Below are positions 26,711-37,771 of a DNA stretch of 64,000 bases, in pieces. A program made the translations under genes and the position numbers. Within the stretch, counting starts at the first letter, position 1. Every line of letters starts with the position of its first letter. The notes under the pieces are model-generated. The model was given only the letters and a program-made list of their open reading frames with translations. It searched no databases and was not told where the DNA came from. The DNA lies in the NCBI GenBank assembly GCA_002840055.1, contig PGZJ01000003.1, positions 310,001 through 374,000 of the forward strand. The letters run 5' to 3'. This DNA comes from Gammaproteobacteria bacterium HGW-Gammaproteobacteria-11. Its GTDB lineage: Bacteria > Pseudomonadota > Gammaproteobacteria > Pseudomonadales > Pseudomonadaceae.

Positions 26711-27480
26711 TTGCGCAGCAGGCCCTATTGCCGCCACAATCGCTGCTGGCAGACAGGGAAGCGGAACAGATGGGCGAGCGCATACTGATCATCGAGGACG
26801 AGGCAGCCATTGCCGACGCCTTAATCTATGCCCTGGGCAGTGAAGGCTTTGAGGTGCACTGGTGCCACCTGGGCCGGGACGGACTCGACTGGCTGCAACA
26901 CAACCCGGTCGATCTGCTGGTACTGGACGTCGGCTTGCCGGACACCAGCGGCTTTGAGCTGTGCCGGCAGATTCGCCAGTTTTCCACGGTACCTGTGATG
27001 TTCCTGACCGCCCGCAAGGAAGAGGTCGACCGGATTGTCGGCCTGGAGATTGGCGCCGATGATTATGTTGTCAAACCCTTCAGTCCGCGGGAAATCTCCG
27101 CCCGGGTGCGTGCCATTCTGCGTCGCAGCCGCGGCCCGGCGAACGGCAGCCCGGCGCCTGCGGAGGCCACAGCAAGTCTGTTCGAACATGACCAGCAACG
27201 TCGGCGCATCCGTTACCACAGCCACTGGCTGGATCTGACCCGCTACGAATACCTGATTCTCAGCACCCTGCTGCAACGCCCGGAACACGTGCTGAGCCGC
27301 GAACAACTGATGGACTCGGCCTGGGACGACCCCTCGGCGAACTTCGACCGTGTGGTGGATACCCATATCAAGGGCATACGGGCCAAACTCAAGCGTATCG
27401 AACCGGCCCACGACCCGATCGTCACCCATCGTGGCCTGGGCTACAGCCTGGATCTCAGTAATCGGCAAGCGCGTCAATGA
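26707..27480 (+). CDS. creB: OmpR-family response regulator, CreB-like
   Basis: 257 aa from the overlapping ATG at 26707; a start at 26770 would give 236 aa and match E. coli CreB better at the N-terminus. Receiver domain begins ILIIEDEAAIADALIYAL; the phospho-Asp is in LVLDVGLPDTSGFELCRQI; the switch Thr and Lys are in FLTARKEEVDRIVGLEIGADDYVVKPFSPRE. The C-terminal winged helix has LTRYEYLILSTLLQRPEHVLSR and VDTHIKGIRAKL. The match to CreB (carbon source responsive) along the full length is strong. Proteobacterial sortase clusters are also known with a dedicated regulator of this type, so it may be a paralogue. The start overlaps the sortase stop by four bases. Confidence 0.85.
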   Translation: MIAQQALLPPQSLLADREAEQMGERILIIEDEAAIADALIYALGSEGFEVHWCHLGRDGLDWLQHNPVDLLVLDVGLPDTSGFELCRQIRQFSTVPVMFLTARKEEVDRIVGLEIGADDYVVKPFSPREISARVRAILRRSRGPANGSPAPAEATASLFEHDQQRRRIRYHSHWLDLTRYEYLILSTLLQRPEHVLSREQLMDSAWDDPSANFDRVVDTHIKGIRAKLKRIEPAHDPIVTHRGLGYSLDLSNRQARQ

Positions 27481-28952
27481 GTCTTGGCCTTAGAGTCTTT
27501 ATCGCCTGGTTCCTGCTGGCCGGGGTCGGCACACTGCTGTTCTACAACAGCATCATCAATCAGTTGCCCTCCTCCATGCGCCAGGCCAGCGAAGAGGTGC
27601 TGGTCGACAGCAGTCACCTGCTGGCCGAGCTCAGTGCCCTGCACTGGGACAGCGGCTTTGCCCCCGGCTCACCCTTCAGTGAGGCCCTGGCCCGTTACCG
27701 CCAGCGCCCGCTGCAGGCCTTGATCTGGTCACGCGAGAAAAGCCAGACCGAGCTTGTGGTTTATATCACCGACCATCAGGGCAAGGTGCTGTTTCACCCG
27801 GAGCCGAGCCTGATTGGTGAAGACTTCTCCGACTGGCGTGATGTGGCCCTGACCCTGCGCGGCGAATATGGTGCGCGTACCACCCGCATTGACCCCGAGG
27901 ACGAAAGCACCAGCTACATGTATGTGGCGGCGCCGATCATGGGCAGCGAAGGCTTGCTCGGGGTACTCAGTATTGGCCAACCGACCGCCAGCCTGCAGCC
28001 CTTCATTACCCTGGCCAATGCGCACTTCTGGCAACGCGGCGGTCTGATTCTACTGACCGCATTGCTGCTCGGCGGTGGCATCGCCTACTGGCTGACACAC
28101 TCCATCCGCCGACTGGTCAACTACGTCGAACGGGTAAGAAATGGTGAGCGTGCCAGCCTGCCGGTGATGGGCGAGCCGGAGCTGGACCGCCTGGCCCAGG
28201 CTACCGAAGCCATGCGTGAGGAGATCGACGGCAAGGCCTATGTGGAAAACTACGTGCATACCCTGACCCATGAGATGAAATCACCACTCTCGGCGATCCG
28301 TGGCGCCGCCGAGCTGCTGCAGGAAAGTGACTTGCCCGAGGCTGCCCGCCAGCGTTTTACCCGCAATATCGACGCCGAGTCGGCGCGCCTGCAACGGCTG
28401 ATCGACCGGCTATTGTCATTGGCCAGCGTGGAAAAGCGTCAGCACCTGGACAGTATTGAACCACTAGACCTGCGCGCGCTGCTTAATCAGGAGCTGCAGG
28501 CCAAACAGAGCCTGATCAGCCGCAAGCATCTACAGATTGAATTGCAGGTCAGCGCGCAATTGCAGTTGCAAGCCGAGCGCTTTCTGCTCGAGCAGGCCCT
28601 GAGCAATCTGCTGGATAACGCCATTGATTTCACACCAGCGGGCGGACGCATCCTGATCAGCGCCGAAGCAACGGCTGAAAAACAGATACGGATCAGCATT
28701 CTGAATGAGGGACCAGCGGTGCCCGACTATGCCATTGAGCGGGTATTCGAGCGTTTCTATTCGCTGCCACGTCCGGATAGCCAGCGCAAAAGCACTGGCC
28801 TGGGACTCAGTCTGGTACATGAAGTAGCGCAACTGCACCGGGGTAGGGTGCAGCTATGCAACGTGCCTGATCAGGGCGTCAGAGTTGACCTTGTCCTGCC
28901 CCGGGAGCAGCTCGACAAAGCGCCCCCGGCCAGACGCCATCAGGACTCGTAG
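27477..28952 (+). CDS. creC: Sensor histidine kinase, CreC-like
   Basis: 491 aa. Membrane helix 1 at about 5-25, a periplasmic sensor (25-180) with [16 protein letters not shown] and [22 protein letters not shown] as in E. coli CreC, helix 2 near 185-205, HAMP, a HisKA with the phospho-His in [15 protein letters not shown] near 262, and the ATPase domain with [14 protein letters not shown] and [11 protein letters not shown]...STGLGLSLV. It overlaps creB by four bases. No creD follows. The signal is unknown. The 3' end overlaps convergent gcvP by 13 bases, so there is no room for a separate terminator. Confidence 0.87.
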   Translation: MSLGLRVFIAWFLLAGVGTLLFYNSIINQLPSSMRQASEEVLVDSSHLLAELSALHWDSGFAPGSPFSEALARYRQRPLQALIWSREKSQTELVVYITDHQGKVLFHPEPSLIGEDFSDWRDVALTLRGEYGARTTRIDPEDESTSYMYVAAPIMGSEGLLGVLSIGQPTASLQPFITLANAHFWQRGGLILLTALLLGGGIAYWLTHSIRRLVNYVERVRNGERASLPVMGEPELDRLAQATEAMREEIDGKAYVENYVHTLTHEMKSPLSAIRGAAELLQESDLPEAARQRFTRNIDAESARLQRLIDRLLSLASVEKRQHLDSIEPLDLRALLNQELQAKQSLISRKHLQIELQVSAQLQLQAERFLLEQALSNLLDNAIDFTPAGGRILISAEATAEKQIRISILNEGPAVPDYAIERVFERFYSLPRPDSQRKSTGLGLSLVHEVAQLHRGRVQLCNVPDQGVRVDLVLPREQLDKAPPARRHQDS

Positions 28953-31825
28953 GACTCGATCGGCGGGCAGGCGCAGAACAGATTGCGGTCGCCGTAAACG
29001 TTGTCGATGCGGTTGACCGATGGCCAGAACTTGTTGGCTGCAACCCAGGGCTGCGGGAACACCGCTTCCTGTCGCGAGTAGCTGCGCTGCCAGTCGCCCG
29101 TGATATCGGCCAGGGTATGCGGCGCATTGTGCAAGGGATTGTCCTCAGCAGACCACTCACCCTTCTCGACTCGACTGATTTCACTGCGGATGGTCAACAT
29201 CGCGTCGACAAAACGATCCAGCTCGGCCTTGGACTCACTTTCGGTTGGCTCGATCATCAGCGTCCCCGCCACCGGGAAGGACATGGTCGGCGCGTGGAAG
29301 CCAAAGTCCATCAGCCGCTTGGCTACGTCTTCCTCAGTGATTCCGGACGCCGCCTTGAGTGGGCGAATATCAATAATGCACTCGTGCGCCACCCGGCCGT
29401 TACGACCGCTATACAGCACCGGATACGCCTCACCCAGGCGCTTGGCCAGGTAGTTGGCATTCAAAATGGCCACCTCGGTGGCCTGGCGCAGACCCTGCGC
29501 ACCCATCAGCGCAATATAGGTCCAACTGATCGGCAGAATGCTCGCACTACCCCAAGGCGCAGCGCTGACCGCGCCATTGGCCGGATTCGGGCCGTCCAGT
29601 GGCACCACCGGGTGATTGGCCACATGGGGTGCCAGATGCGCCTTGACGCCGATCGGGCCCATGCCCGGACCACCACCGCCATGCGGAATACAGAAGGTCT
29701 TGTGCAGGTTCATGTGCGACACATCGGCACCGATATCCGCCGGCCGGGTCAGCGCCACCTGAGCATTCAGGTTGGCACCGTCCATGTACACCTGACCACC
29801 GTGCTGATGGATGATGTCGCAGATCTCGCGAATACCCTCTTCATACACACCGTGAGTAGAAGGATAGGTAATCATCAGGCAGGACAGGTTGGCCGCGTTG
29901 TCTTCGGCCTTCTGCCGCAGGTCGGCAATATCCACGTTACCCTGGTCATCACAGCTGACCAGCACCACGCGCATGCTCGCCATCATCGCCGAGGCCGGGT
30001 TGGTGCCGTGCGCCGAGGTCGGAATCAGACAGACATTGCGGTGCTCATCGCCATTGGCTTCATGGAACTTGCGGATCGCCAACAGACCGGCGTACTCGCC
30101 CTGGGCACCGGAGTTGGGCTGCATGCAGATGGCGTCAAAGCCGGTAATCTCGCGCAGCATGGCTTCCAGTTCGTCGATCATCACCTTGTAACCCTGGGCC
30201 TGCGCCAAGGGGGCAAAGGGATGCAACTGGCCGAACTCGGGCCAGGTGATCGGGATCATCTCGGTGGTCGCATTCAGCTTCATGGTGCAGGAGCCGAGCG
30301 GAATCATCGCGTGGTTCAACGCCAGATCCTTGTTCTCCAGCGACTTGATATAGCGCAGCATCTCGGTTTCCGAGTGATAGCTATTGAATACCGGGTGGGT
30401 CAGGAAGGCCGACTGGCGCTGCAAGCCGGCCGGAATACCCAGACCCGCGTCAGCGACCTGCGCGTCCAGCGCATCCAGATCCAGGCTATCGCCCTGACCG
30501 CTGAAACAGGCCACCAGAGCTTCCACCGTGGCGCGGGTGCTGGTCTCATCCAGGCTGACACCCAGATGGTCGGCGTCGATCAGGCGCAGATTGATTCGCG
30601 CCGCACGCGCACGCTCAACGATAGCCGAGGCATTACCTGGCACCTTGACCGTCAGGGTGTCGAAGAAGTGCTGATTCTGGCGGCTGATGCCGCGGCTTTC
30701 CAGCGCCGTCGCCAGAATCGCCGTCAGGCGCTGAATGCGCTGGGCGATGGTCTTCAGACCTTCTGGCCCATGATAGACGGCATAGAAGCTGGCGATATTG
30801 GCCAGCAGTACCTGCGCGGTACAGATGTTCGAGTTGGCCTTCTCGCGGCGGATATGTTGTTCGCGGGTCTGCAACGCCATGCGCAGAGCACGATTGCCGC
30901 GAGTATCGATGGATACACCGATGATCCGTCCCGGCATGGCACGCTTGTAGGCGTCACGGGTAGCAAAGAACGCCGCGTGCGGCCCGCCATAACCCATGGG
31001 CACACCAAAGCGCTGAGCCGAACCAAAGACCACATCGGCACCCAGTTCACCGGGCGGGGTCAGCAGGACCAGGCTGAGCAGGTCAGCGGCCACACAGGCC
31101 AGGCCGTTCTGTGCATGGACCTGATCGATCAGCGGCTTGATATCGCGAATCTCGCCCCAGGTAGTCGGGTACTGGAACAGTGCACCGAATACCTCGTGCT
31201 GGCCCAGATCAGCCACATCATCCACCACCACATCAAAGCCGAAGGCTTCAGCACGAGTCTTGACCACGGAAATGGTCTGCGGGTGGCAATCCTGATCGAT
31301 AAAGAACAGGTTGCTCTTGCTCTTGGCCACGCGCTTGGCCAGCGCCATGGCTTCGGCTGCGGCGGTGGCTTCGTCCAGCAGCGAGGCGCTGGCCAGCTCC
31401 ATGCCGGTCAGGTCGATGGAAATCTGCTGGAAGTTCAGCAGCGATTCCAGGCGGCCCTGGGCAATCTCCGGCTGGTAAGGCGTGTAGGCGGTGTACCAGC
31501 CCGGATTTTCCAGCACGTTACGCAGGATCACCGTCGGTGTCAGCGTGCCGTGATAGCCCATGCCGATGCAGGAGGTATAGATTTCGTTCTTGCTCGCCAC
31601 ATTCTTCAGGTACCCCAGCACCTCGGCTTCGCTGCGCGGGCCCTGCATAGCCAACAGGTCCTTGCGCAGTATGCTTTGCGGCACGGTCTGGTTGATCAGC
31701 GCATCCAGCGAGTCGACACCCAACGACTCAAGCATGGCCTGCTGCTCTGCGGCATCCGGGCCGATATGTCGGCGCAGGAAAGCGTCAGTCTGTTCCAGAT
31801 CGGTAAGGCTTGGGGTACGGCTCAT
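28940..31825 (-). CDS. gcvP: Glycine dehydrogenase (decarboxylating), P protein
   Basis: 961 aa, the usual length of the homodimeric P protein. It decarboxylates glycine with PLP and transfers the aminomethyl group to the lipoyl arm of GcvH. The PLP lysine is in [19 protein letters not shown] near 707; ELA...EATAAAEAM near 135 and the N-terminal RHIGPD (near 17) are also present. The ATG at 31825 is preferred over a GTG nine bases upstream, with ACAGG before it. It is last in gcvT-gcvH-gcvP but separated from gcvH by 273 bases that contain a long inverted repeat, which is unusual for this operon. Confidence 0.96.
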   Translation of the reverse strand: MSRTPSLTDLEQTDAFLRRHIGPDAAEQQAMLESLGVDSLDALINQTVPQSILRKDLLAMQGPRSEAEVLGYLKNVASKNEIYTSCIGMGYHGTLTPTVILRNVLENPGWYTAYTPYQPEIAQGRLESLLNFQQISIDLTGMELASASLLDEATAAAEAMALAKRVAKSKSNLFFIDQDCHPQTISVVKTRAEAFGFDVVVDDVADLGQHEVFGALFQYPTTWGEIRDIKPLIDQVHAQNGLACVAADLLSLVLLTPPGELGADVVFGSAQRFGVPMGYGGPHAAFFATRDAYKRAMPGRIIGVSIDTRGNRALRMALQTREQHIRREKANSNICTAQVLLANIASFYAVYHGPEGLKTIAQRIQRLTAILATALESRGISRQNQHFFDTLTVKVPGNASAIVERARAARINLRLIDADHLGVSLDETSTRATVEALVACFSGQGDSLDLDALDAQVADAGLGIPAGLQRQSAFLTHPVFNSYHSETEMLRYIKSLENKDLALNHAMIPLGSCTMKLNATTEMIPITWPEFGQLHPFAPLAQAQGYKVMIDELEAMLREITGFDAICMQPNSGAQGEYAGLLAIRKFHEANGDEHRNVCLIPTSAHGTNPASAMMASMRVVLVSCDDQGNVDIADLRQKAEDNAANLSCLMITYPSTHGVYEEGIREICDIIHQHGGQVYMDGANLNAQVALTRPADIGADVSHMNLHKTFCIPHGGGGPGMGPIGVKAHLAPHVANHPVVPLDGPNPANGAVSAAPWGSASILPISWTYIALMGAQGLRQATEVAILNANYLAKRLGEAYPVLYSGRNGRVAHECIIDIRPLKAASGITEEDVAKRLMDFGFHAPTMSFPVAGTLMIEPTESESKAELDRFVDAMLTIRSEISRVEKGEWSAEDNPLHNAPHTLADITGDWQRSYSRQEAVFPQPWVAANKFWPSVNRIDNVYGDRNLFCACPPIESYES

Positions 31826-31938
31826 GGGGGGCACCTGTTGAAAATATGTAGGGCTGAATCGTTATGTTCCGGGATCGTCCGTGCCTGTCAGATACAGATT
31901 GGATGGGAAACCTTGATCAGTTGCACATAGCCAGACTA

Positions 31939-32047
31939 GCGCCGTTGGCTTGCCCCTGTTCCAGACCGTCGACGCCCTGGACGGGCGTCGTCGAGCTCAC
32001 AGGGATGTGCTTGCAGCGTGTCTGGAACAGGGGCAAGCCAACGGCGC
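31939..32047. repeat. Perfect 28-bp inverted repeat between gcvH and gcvP
   Basis: Arms 31939-31966 and 32020-32047 are exact reverse complements over 28 bases (outer GCGCCGTTGG, inner TGTTCCAGAC). The 53-base centre contains a further small hairpin, GACGCCC / GGGCGTC at 31971-31989. The whole element can fold into a long stem in RNA from either strand, or a DNA cruciform. There is no T-run, so it is not a standard terminator. It may be a REP/MITE-like element or an mRNA-processing or stability structure between gcvH and gcvP. Confidence 0.9.
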
Positions 32048-32098
32048 CAACCCCCATACTCGCTCTGATCAAGGTTTACCGAGGCACGGATGAGGCCG

Positions 32099-32479
32099 TT
32101 AGATAGACGCACCGTAAGCGTCAGCATCCATCAGTTTGTCCAGCTCGCTGGCATCAGATGGCTTGATCTTGAAGAACCAGGCGCCGCTGTAGGGCTCGCT
32201 GTTGACCAGTTCCGGGCCATCTGCCAACACGTCATTGACGGCGACCACTTCACCACTGATGGGCGCGTAAATATCCGAGGCCGCCTTGACCGACTCAACC
32301 ACAGCGCACTCTTCACCGGCGCTGACAGTGCGGCCGACTTCCGGCAGTTCAACGAAGACCACATCACCCAGCAGATCCTGGGCGTGGTCGGTAATGCCCA
32401 CAGTCACGGTGCCATCGGCTTCCTGACGGGTCCATTCGTGGCTGGCAGCGTAGCGCAGATCAGCAGGGATATTGCTCAT
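32099..32479 (-). CDS. gcvH: Glycine cleavage system H protein
   Basis: 126 aa lipoyl carrier that shuttles the aminomethyl group between P, T and L proteins. The lipoylated lysine is in [20 protein letters not shown] near residue 64. Whole-length match to the family: [34 protein letters not shown]. It lies 28 bases downstream of gcvT. Confidence 0.97.
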   Translation of the reverse strand: MSNIPADLRYAASHEWTRQEADGTVTVGITDHAQDLLGDVVFVELPEVGRTVSAGEECAVVESVKAASDIYAPISGEVVAVNDVLADGPELVNSEPYSGAWFFKIKPSDASELDKLMDADAYGASI

Positions 32480-32507
32480 GGGTCAATCCTCAACAAAAAG
32501 GGAAAAC

Positions 32508-33593
32508 TTATTCGAATACGGCCTGGCCGTGACGCACAAAACCGGGTTTGACTACCCTAACATCCAGCAACTTGCCACGGATTTCGACCTGCGCGGTGTC
32601 ACCTGTGGCACGGGGCACACGGGCCAGGGCGATGGAGCAACCCAGGGTCGGGGAGAAGCTGCCACTGGTGATTTCACCTTCACCTACACCCTCTACAACG
32701 ACGCGCTGATGGCCACGCAGCACCGCACGCTCATTCATCACCAGGCCAACCAGCTTGGGTTGATCACCCGCATCACGCTGCTTTTCAAGTGCCTTACGGC
32801 CGATGAAATCGCGCTCTACCGGCTCCCAGGCAATGGTCCAGGCCATGTTGGCGGCCAACGGCGAGATACTCTCATCCATATCCGAGCCATACAGGTTCAT
32901 GCCGGCTTCCAGCCGCAGGGTATCGCGCGCACCCAGACCACAGGGGTTGCAACCGGCCGCCAGCAGGGCATCCCAGAGCGCGGCGGCCTGCTCATTGGGC
33001 AGCATGATTTCCAGCCCATCCTCACCGGTATAGCCGGTACGACCAATAAACCAGTCGCCCTCGGCCAGGCCCTGAAAGGCTTTCAGATCATGGATCAATG
33101 CGGCTCGGGCATCGGATACCAGCGAGGCGGCGACCTCCCGCGCCCGCGGGCCCTGTACCGCGAGCATGGCCAGATCGGCGCGTTCGGTCACAGTCACGGC
33201 GAAGGCCTCAGCCTGACGCTGCATCCAGGCCAGATCCTTGTCCCGGGTAGAGGCGTTGACGACCACGCGGTAACCGGTCTGGGTCAGATAGACGATCAGG
33301 TCATCGATGACCCCGCCCTGCTCGTTCAGCATGCCGCTGTACAACGCCTTGCCGGCGGAGGTCAGGCGCGCCACATCATTTGCCAGGAGGTACTGCAGAT
33401 AGGCCTTGGCTTCGCTGCCGACCACATCGACAACGGTCATATGCGACACATCAAACACACCCAGATCAAGGCGTACCTGATGATGTTCCTCAAGCTGTGA
33501 GCCGTAATGCAAAGGCATGTCCCAGCCGCCAAAGTCGACCATTTTGGCGCCAGCGGCAAGGTGACATTCATACAACGGCGTGCGCAAACCCAT
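32508..33593 (-). CDS. gcvT: Glycine cleavage system aminomethyltransferase, T protein
   Basis: 361 aa. It transfers the methylene unit from aminomethylated GcvH to THF, giving 5,10-methylene-THF and ammonia. Typical features: N-terminal [29 protein letters not shown], a catalytic Asp in [10 protein letters not shown] near 48, and C-terminal [22 protein letters not shown]. It is the first gene of gcvTHP on this strand, 92 bases after the iron permease gene. A glycine riboswitch was looked for in that gap and not found; the space is too short for the tandem form. Confidence 0.96.
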   Translation of the reverse strand: MGLRTPLYECHLAAGAKMVDFGGWDMPLHYGSQLEEHHQVRLDLGVFDVSHMTVVDVVGSEAKAYLQYLLANDVARLTSAGKALYSGMLNEQGGVIDDLIVYLTQTGYRVVVNASTRDKDLAWMQRQAEAFAVTVTERADLAMLAVQGPRAREVAASLVSDARAALIHDLKAFQGLAEGDWFIGRTGYTGEDGLEIMLPNEQAAALWDALLAAGCNPCGLGARDTLRLEAGMNLYGSDMDESISPLAANMAWTIAWEPVERDFIGRKALEKQRDAGDQPKLVGLVMNERAVLRGHQRVVVEGVGEGEITSGSFSPTLGCSIALARVPRATGDTAQVEIRGKLLDVRVVKPGFVRHGQAVFE

Positions 33594-33685
33594 ACGGCCT
33601 ACCTGCTTGATTGAAAAAGAAGGGACTTCACAAAGGTGCGAATTGTAGCCATAAACGCCAAGGATTTGCAGCTTTTGCCCAGCAA

Positions 33686-35311
33686 TTAACGCCGAGCTGA
33701 CCGGCGGATCAGCACAATCACGGGAATCAGCCCGACCAGTACCAGCGTCAAGGCCGGCAGCGAGGCTCTGGCCCAGTCGCCCTCGGCGGTCAATCCGTGA
33801 ATGCGCACGGCCAGGGTGTCCCAGCCAAAGGGTCGCATCAGCAGGGTCGCCGGCATTTCCTTGAGCACATCGACAAACACCAGCAGCGCCGCACTGAGAA
33901 TGCCCGGCACCAGCAACGGCAGATAAATCCGCAGGAACACGCGCCAGCCGGACTGACCGAGACTCTGGGCCGCCTCCGGTAATGACGGGCGAATACGCGC
34001 CAGTGATGTTTCCAGCGGACCGAAGGCCACCGCCATAAAGCGAATCAGATACGCCAGCAGCAGGGCGAACAGACTGCCCAGCAACAAGGGCGCCGCCAGC
34101 TCGTTACCCAGCCACACCCGCAGCGGTATCAGTACCTGATTATCCAGAAAGCTGAAGGCAAACATGATGCTCACGGCCAATACCGACCCGGGCAGCGCAT
34201 AGCCCAGATTGGCCATGGCCACGGCACTGCGGACCCGCCGGATCGGCTGCAATCGTTTGGCCAGTACCAGCAGAATAGCCAGCGTAACCGTCAGCAGCGC
34301 CGCCAACGCGCCGAGCGTCAGGGTATTGCGAATCAAGGTCCAGTAACGGTTATCTAGGTCAGCCAGACCGCTGAACCAAAGCCAGCTCAAGAGCTGGATC
34401 AGCGGGATCACAAAGGCGATCGCCAGCACCAGCAGGCAATAGCTGGTCGCCAGCCAGGCTTTGGGGCCGCGCAGTCGATAGAGCGCGCCCTGACGTGGGC
34501 GATCCACGCCCGGGAAGCCTTTGCTGCCCTGCGCCCTGCGTTCGACATACAAAGCCAGAAAAACGAAGAGCAACAGCAGACTGGCCAACTGAGTGGCGGT
34601 TTGCAGACTGTAAAAACCGTACCAGGTCTTGTAGATCGCTGTGGTGAAGGTGTCGTAATTGAATACCGAAACCGCACCGAAATCAGCCAGGGTCTCCATG
34701 ATCGCCAGGGCAGTTCCGGCACCAATGGCTGGCCGCGCCATTGGCAGCGCCACCCGCCAGAAGCCCTGCCAGGGCGTCTGTCCGAGAATCCGCGCGGCTT
34801 CCATCAGCCCGCGCCCCTGGGCCATGAAAGCACTGCGGGCCAGCAGATAGACATAGGGATAGAAGACCAGTACCAGCACACTGATCACGCCAGCGGTCGA
34901 GCGAATGGAGAACATCCGGAAATCACTGCCGAACCAGTCACGCAACAGGCTTTGCACGGGACCGGCGAAGTCCAGCAGGCCGATCATCACAAAGGCCAGC
35001 ACGTAGGCGGGTATGGCGAAGGGCAACATCAGAGCCCAGTCCAGCCAGCGCCGCCCGGGAAATTCGCAAAGGCTGGTCAGCCAGGCCAGACTGACACCCA
35101 ACAACAGCACGCCCGCAGCCACACCCAGCACCAGCACCAGCGTATTGCCGATCAATCTGGCCATTTGCGTCTGCAGCAGATGCGACCAGATCGGCAGATC
35201 CAGGCTTTGCCAGCTTAGAAGCAGGACCATCAACGGCATGATGACCAGAGCGGCTGCACAATAGGCTACAGCGCGCCAGCGAGGCATATTGCTGATCAGG
35301 CTCTGCGGCAC
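33686..35311 (-). CDS. fbpB: Ferric iron ABC transporter permease, FbpB/SfuB type
   Basis: 541 aa inner-membrane protein with twelve or so helices and two copies of the binding-protein-dependent permease domain: [29 protein letters not shown] near 180 and [27 protein letters not shown] near 445 (both EAA loops). This is the fused permease that imports periplasmic Fe3+ delivered by FbpA. The matching ATPase gene (fbpC) is not next to it. A terminator-like hairpin separates it from fbpA upstream, which would lower permease expression relative to the binding protein. Confidence 0.93.
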   Translation of the reverse strand: MPQSLISNMPRWRAVAYCAAALVIMPLMVLLLSWQSLDLPIWSHLLQTQMARLIGNTLVLVLGVAAGVLLLGVSLAWLTSLCEFPGRRWLDWALMLPFAIPAYVLAFVMIGLLDFAGPVQSLLRDWFGSDFRMFSIRSTAGVISVLVLVFYPYVYLLARSAFMAQGRGLMEAARILGQTPWQGFWRVALPMARPAIGAGTALAIMETLADFGAVSVFNYDTFTTAIYKTWYGFYSLQTATQLASLLLLFVFLALYVERRAQGSKGFPGVDRPRQGALYRLRGPKAWLATSYCLLVLAIAFVIPLIQLLSWLWFSGLADLDNRYWTLIRNTLTLGALAALLTVTLAILLVLAKRLQPIRRVRSAVAMANLGYALPGSVLAVSIMFAFSFLDNQVLIPLRVWLGNELAAPLLLGSLFALLLAYLIRFMAVAFGPLETSLARIRPSLPEAAQSLGQSGWRVFLRIYLPLLVPGILSAALLVFVDVLKEMPATLLMRPFGWDTLAVRIHGLTAEGDWARASLPALTLVLVGLIPVIVLIRRSARR

Positions 35312-35340
35312 GCGGTCTCCTTGTTGCTGATTAGCTTCAG

Positions 35341-35369
35341 AAAAAACACACCCGGCTCGAGGCCGGGTG
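35341..35369 (-). terminator. Terminator or attenuator between fbpA and fbpB
   Basis: On the minus strand a stem of eight base pairs (CACCCGGC / GCCGGGTG at 35349-35369 with a five-base loop) is followed by six T (35341-35346). It sits 30 bases before the fbpB start and downstream of fbpA. Partial read-through would give more binding protein than permease. Confidence 0.85.
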
Positions 35370-35424
35370 CGCAGTATATCGGTAAATCCTGATCCGTGGG
35401 CTGACCACGGTCAAGACATCGGGA

Positions 35425-36426
35425 TCAGTTCCAGCCTTCGCGATCCATCAGCATGATGGCTTCGGGCTGACGGCGACCCGCTACTTCGACATTGATGGTG
35501 TCGGCCTTGAACTCACCCCAGGCGGCCACTTCCTCGGACGGTGCTACCGCTGGATTGGCCGGAAACTCCTGATTGACGCCAGCAAAAATGGCCTGCGCCT
35601 CGGGACCGGTCATCCATTCCAGCAGTTTAATCGCTTCATCAGGCTGTTTGGCGTGCCGAGTAACACCGGCACCGGAAATATTCACATGCACACCGCGGTC
35701 TTCCTGATTTGGCCAGAACAGCGCCACCTTGAGTTCAGGATCGGCATTCTGCAAACGGCCGAAGTAGTAAGTGTTGACGATACCCACATCGCATTGCCCA
35801 GCATTGATTGCCTGCAGCAGTGCCGTGTCATCGGAAAATACCGGCGTTGTGAGGTTGCCCACCCAGCCGCGAATCACCTCAGCCGCACCCTCGGTACCCA
35901 GGGTTTCGATCAGGGTCGCGGTCAATGACTGGTTATAGACCTTCTTGGACGTGCGCAAGCACAGACGACCGTGCCAGCTTGAATCTGCCAGCGCTTCATA
36001 GGTGCTCAGGGTGGCTGGATCGACACGCTCAGTGGAATAGGCAACGGTTCTGGCGCGCAAAGACAGACCCGTCCACTCACCGCTTTCGGCGCGGTACTGG
36101 GCAGGGATGTTGGTTTCAATCAGGTCCGACTTGACCGGGCGCAACAGACCCATTTGCTCAGCCTGCCAGAGGTTGCCGGCGTCCACGGTGATGAACAGAT
36201 CGGCCGGGGTGTTGGCACCTTCAGCCCGCAGGCGAGCCATCAACGGCGCTTCACCGTCAGTGATGTAGCTGATTTTTACACCCGTTTGTTCGGTGTACAG
36301 ATCAAATACAGGCTGAATCAAATGCTCTTGACGTGACGAATAGACAACCAACTCATTGGCCTGGGCAAAGGTAGAAGACAGGCTTGCCGCCAGGCTCAGT
36401 GCAACAACACAACGAATCAGGGACAT
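35425..36426 (-). CDS. fbpA: Ferric iron ABC transporter periplasmic binding protein, FbpA type
   Basis: 333 aa with a signal peptide (cleavage near FAQA at 22-24), then [12 protein letters not shown] typical of the family start. The iron-ligand tandem tyrosines are in [10 protein letters not shown] near 221-222. Other family features are [15 protein letters not shown] and EFPANPAV. It captures Fe3+ in the periplasm for FbpB. A Fur-box-like sequence lies at 36461-36479 upstream of its start, so it is probably iron-repressed. Confidence 0.93.
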   Translation of the reverse strand: MSLIRCVVALSLAASLSSTFAQANELVVYSSRQEHLIQPVFDLYTEQTGVKISYITDGEAPLMARLRAEGANTPADLFITVDAGNLWQAEQMGLLRPVKSDLIETNIPAQYRAESGEWTGLSLRARTVAYSTERVDPATLSTYEALADSSWHGRLCLRTSKKVYNQSLTATLIETLGTEGAAEVIRGWVGNLTTPVFSDDTALLQAINAGQCDVGIVNTYYFGRLQNADPELKVALFWPNQEDRGVHVNISGAGVTRHAKQPDEAIKLLEWMTGPEAQAIFAGVNQEFPANPAVAPSEEVAAWGEFKADTINVEVAGRRQPEAIMLMDREGWN

Positions 36427-36460
36427 GGTACGCCTCGGAGAATGAAGAAAGAGGCTACAT

Positions 36461-36479
36461 GATAATGATTCATATTTAG
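36461..36479 (-). promoter_or_regulatory. Fur-box-like site upstream of fbpA
   Basis: GATAATGATTCATATTTAG matches the 19-base Fur consensus GATAATGATAATCATTATC at 12 of 19 positions, with the first nine exact. It lies 35 bases upstream of the fbpA start, in the expected promoter area of an iron-uptake gene. Confidence 0.65.
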
Positions 36480-36495
36480 TTTATCAATGATCGGG

Positions 36496-37749
36496 TTATG
36501 AAACTTCTGTGAACAACTCCGGATCAAGCGCCAGGCTGGGCAGCTTGCCATCCAGTCCCATGGCCCGACGTATGACCAGAGACTTCAGTTTGCCCTGATG
36601 GTCAAGCCATTGCATGCCGGTATTGCGCAGCCAGCGCAGCGGCAGGGCATCGGCGTGGAACAGGCGCTCGAACCCTTCCATGGCGGCCATCATGGCCAGA
36701 TTGGCACCCATGCGCTGGCGCTCATAGCGCTGCAGTACGGCAAGGTCGGCCAGCTTTTCACCGCGCTGCATGGCAGCGCGTAACACGTCATTGAGTTCGG
36801 CCGCATCCAACAAACCCAGATTCACGCCCTGCCCCGCCAGCGGATGGATGGTATGCGCCGCGTCACCAATCAGCACCAGTCCAGGCATCGCATACTGCTT
36901 GGCGTGGCGCTGACGCAACGGGATGCAATGCCGCGGATCAACCGCCAGCACCTTGCCCAGCCGCCCGGCCATGGCCTGATTGAGTGCTGCGATAAAGGCT
37001 GGCTCATCTATCGCCATCAGACGCTCTGCCTGTTCGGGCAGCAAGGACCAGACAATCGAACAGAAATGCTTGCCGTCACGCGGCGAGAGCGGCAGAAAGG
37101 CCAGCGGGCCGGAGGGCAAAAAGGCCTGCCAGGCGGTATCCTGATGCGGTTCGGCAAGCTCCACCGTGGTGACAATGGCATGGTGCAGATAGTCCCATTC
37201 ACGCATGGCAAACCCGGCCAGCTCACGCACCCGCGAGCGACCGCCATCGGCCGCCACCAGTAAAGGCGCACGCAGAGAAACACACTCCGGATCGACAAAA
37301 TCCAGACGCCAACCGTCTTCCTCGCGAATCAGACCCTGCACCGCATGACGCCCAAGCAGAGTAACCTCGCTGCTAGCCAAGCGCTCAAGCAGGGCCTGCT
37401 GCAGACGATGGTTCTCGACGATATGACCGAGTCGCTGCTCGCTGAGCTCGTGGGCATCAAAGTGAATATCGCCGGTACCTTCGGCATCCCATACGTGCAT
37501 ATGCCGGTAGGAGCAGCGTTCCGTGATCAGCGGCCAGACCTGCAGCCGCGTCAGAATATGTTCGGAGGCGGCACTCAGGGCGCTGACCCTGGGATCGAAA
37601 CCCGAGGCCGTGGACTTGACCGGGACAGGCTGATCCAGCGGCATGCCATCCAGTACGGCAATGCGCAAAGCACTGTCGGCCAATGCCAGAGCCAGGGTAG
37701 CGCCCACCATACCGGCGCCCACCACAATCAGATCATAATCCTGTGTCAC
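36496..37749 (-). CDS. ubiI: UbiH/UbiF/VisC-type FAD hydroxylase (ubiquinone synthesis)
   Basis: 417 aa from the GTG at 37749, which follows GGGAGAAA; the longer frame adds 30 unrelated residues. FAD-binding motif DYDLIVVGAGMVGATLALALAD at the N-terminus; the DG motif around AADGGRSRVRELAG near 185; the second FAD motif GLVLIGDAAHTIHPLAGQGVNLGLLDA near 290. It hydroxylates a ring position of the ubiquinone precursor, most likely C5 (UbiI/VisC), with UbiH next door doing another position. The exact regiochemistry cannot be read from the sequence. It lies 22 bases after ubiH. Confidence 0.88.
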   Translation of the reverse strand: MTQDYDLIVVGAGMVGATLALALADSALRIAVLDGMPLDQPVPVKSTASGFDPRVSALSAASEHILTRLQVWPLITERCSYRHMHVWDAEGTGDIHFDAHELSEQRLGHIVENHRLQQALLERLASSEVTLLGRHAVQGLIREEDGWRLDFVDPECVSLRAPLLVAADGGRSRVRELAGFAMREWDYLHHAIVTTVELAEPHQDTAWQAFLPSGPLAFLPLSPRDGKHFCSIVWSLLPEQAERLMAIDEPAFIAALNQAMAGRLGKVLAVDPRHCIPLRQRHAKQYAMPGLVLIGDAAHTIHPLAGQGVNLGLLDAAELNDVLRAAMQRGEKLADLAVLQRYERQRMGANLAMMAAMEGFERLFHADALPLRWLRNTGMQWLDHQGKLKSLVIRRAMGLDGKLPSLALDPELFTEVS

Positions 37750-37771
37750 GCGTTTCTCCCGGGCCTGGGCA

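Noticed and set aside
29117-31930. 937-codon open frame on the plus strand
   Set aside because: It is the exact antisense of gcvP. The reading lacks any domain and is rich in His/Arg/Gln, as expected from the complement of a GC-rich gene with third-position bias.
33594-33685. Glycine riboswitch before gcvT
   Set aside because: The gap is only 92 bases and shows none of the conserved GGAGAG/GCCGA-type aptamer features.
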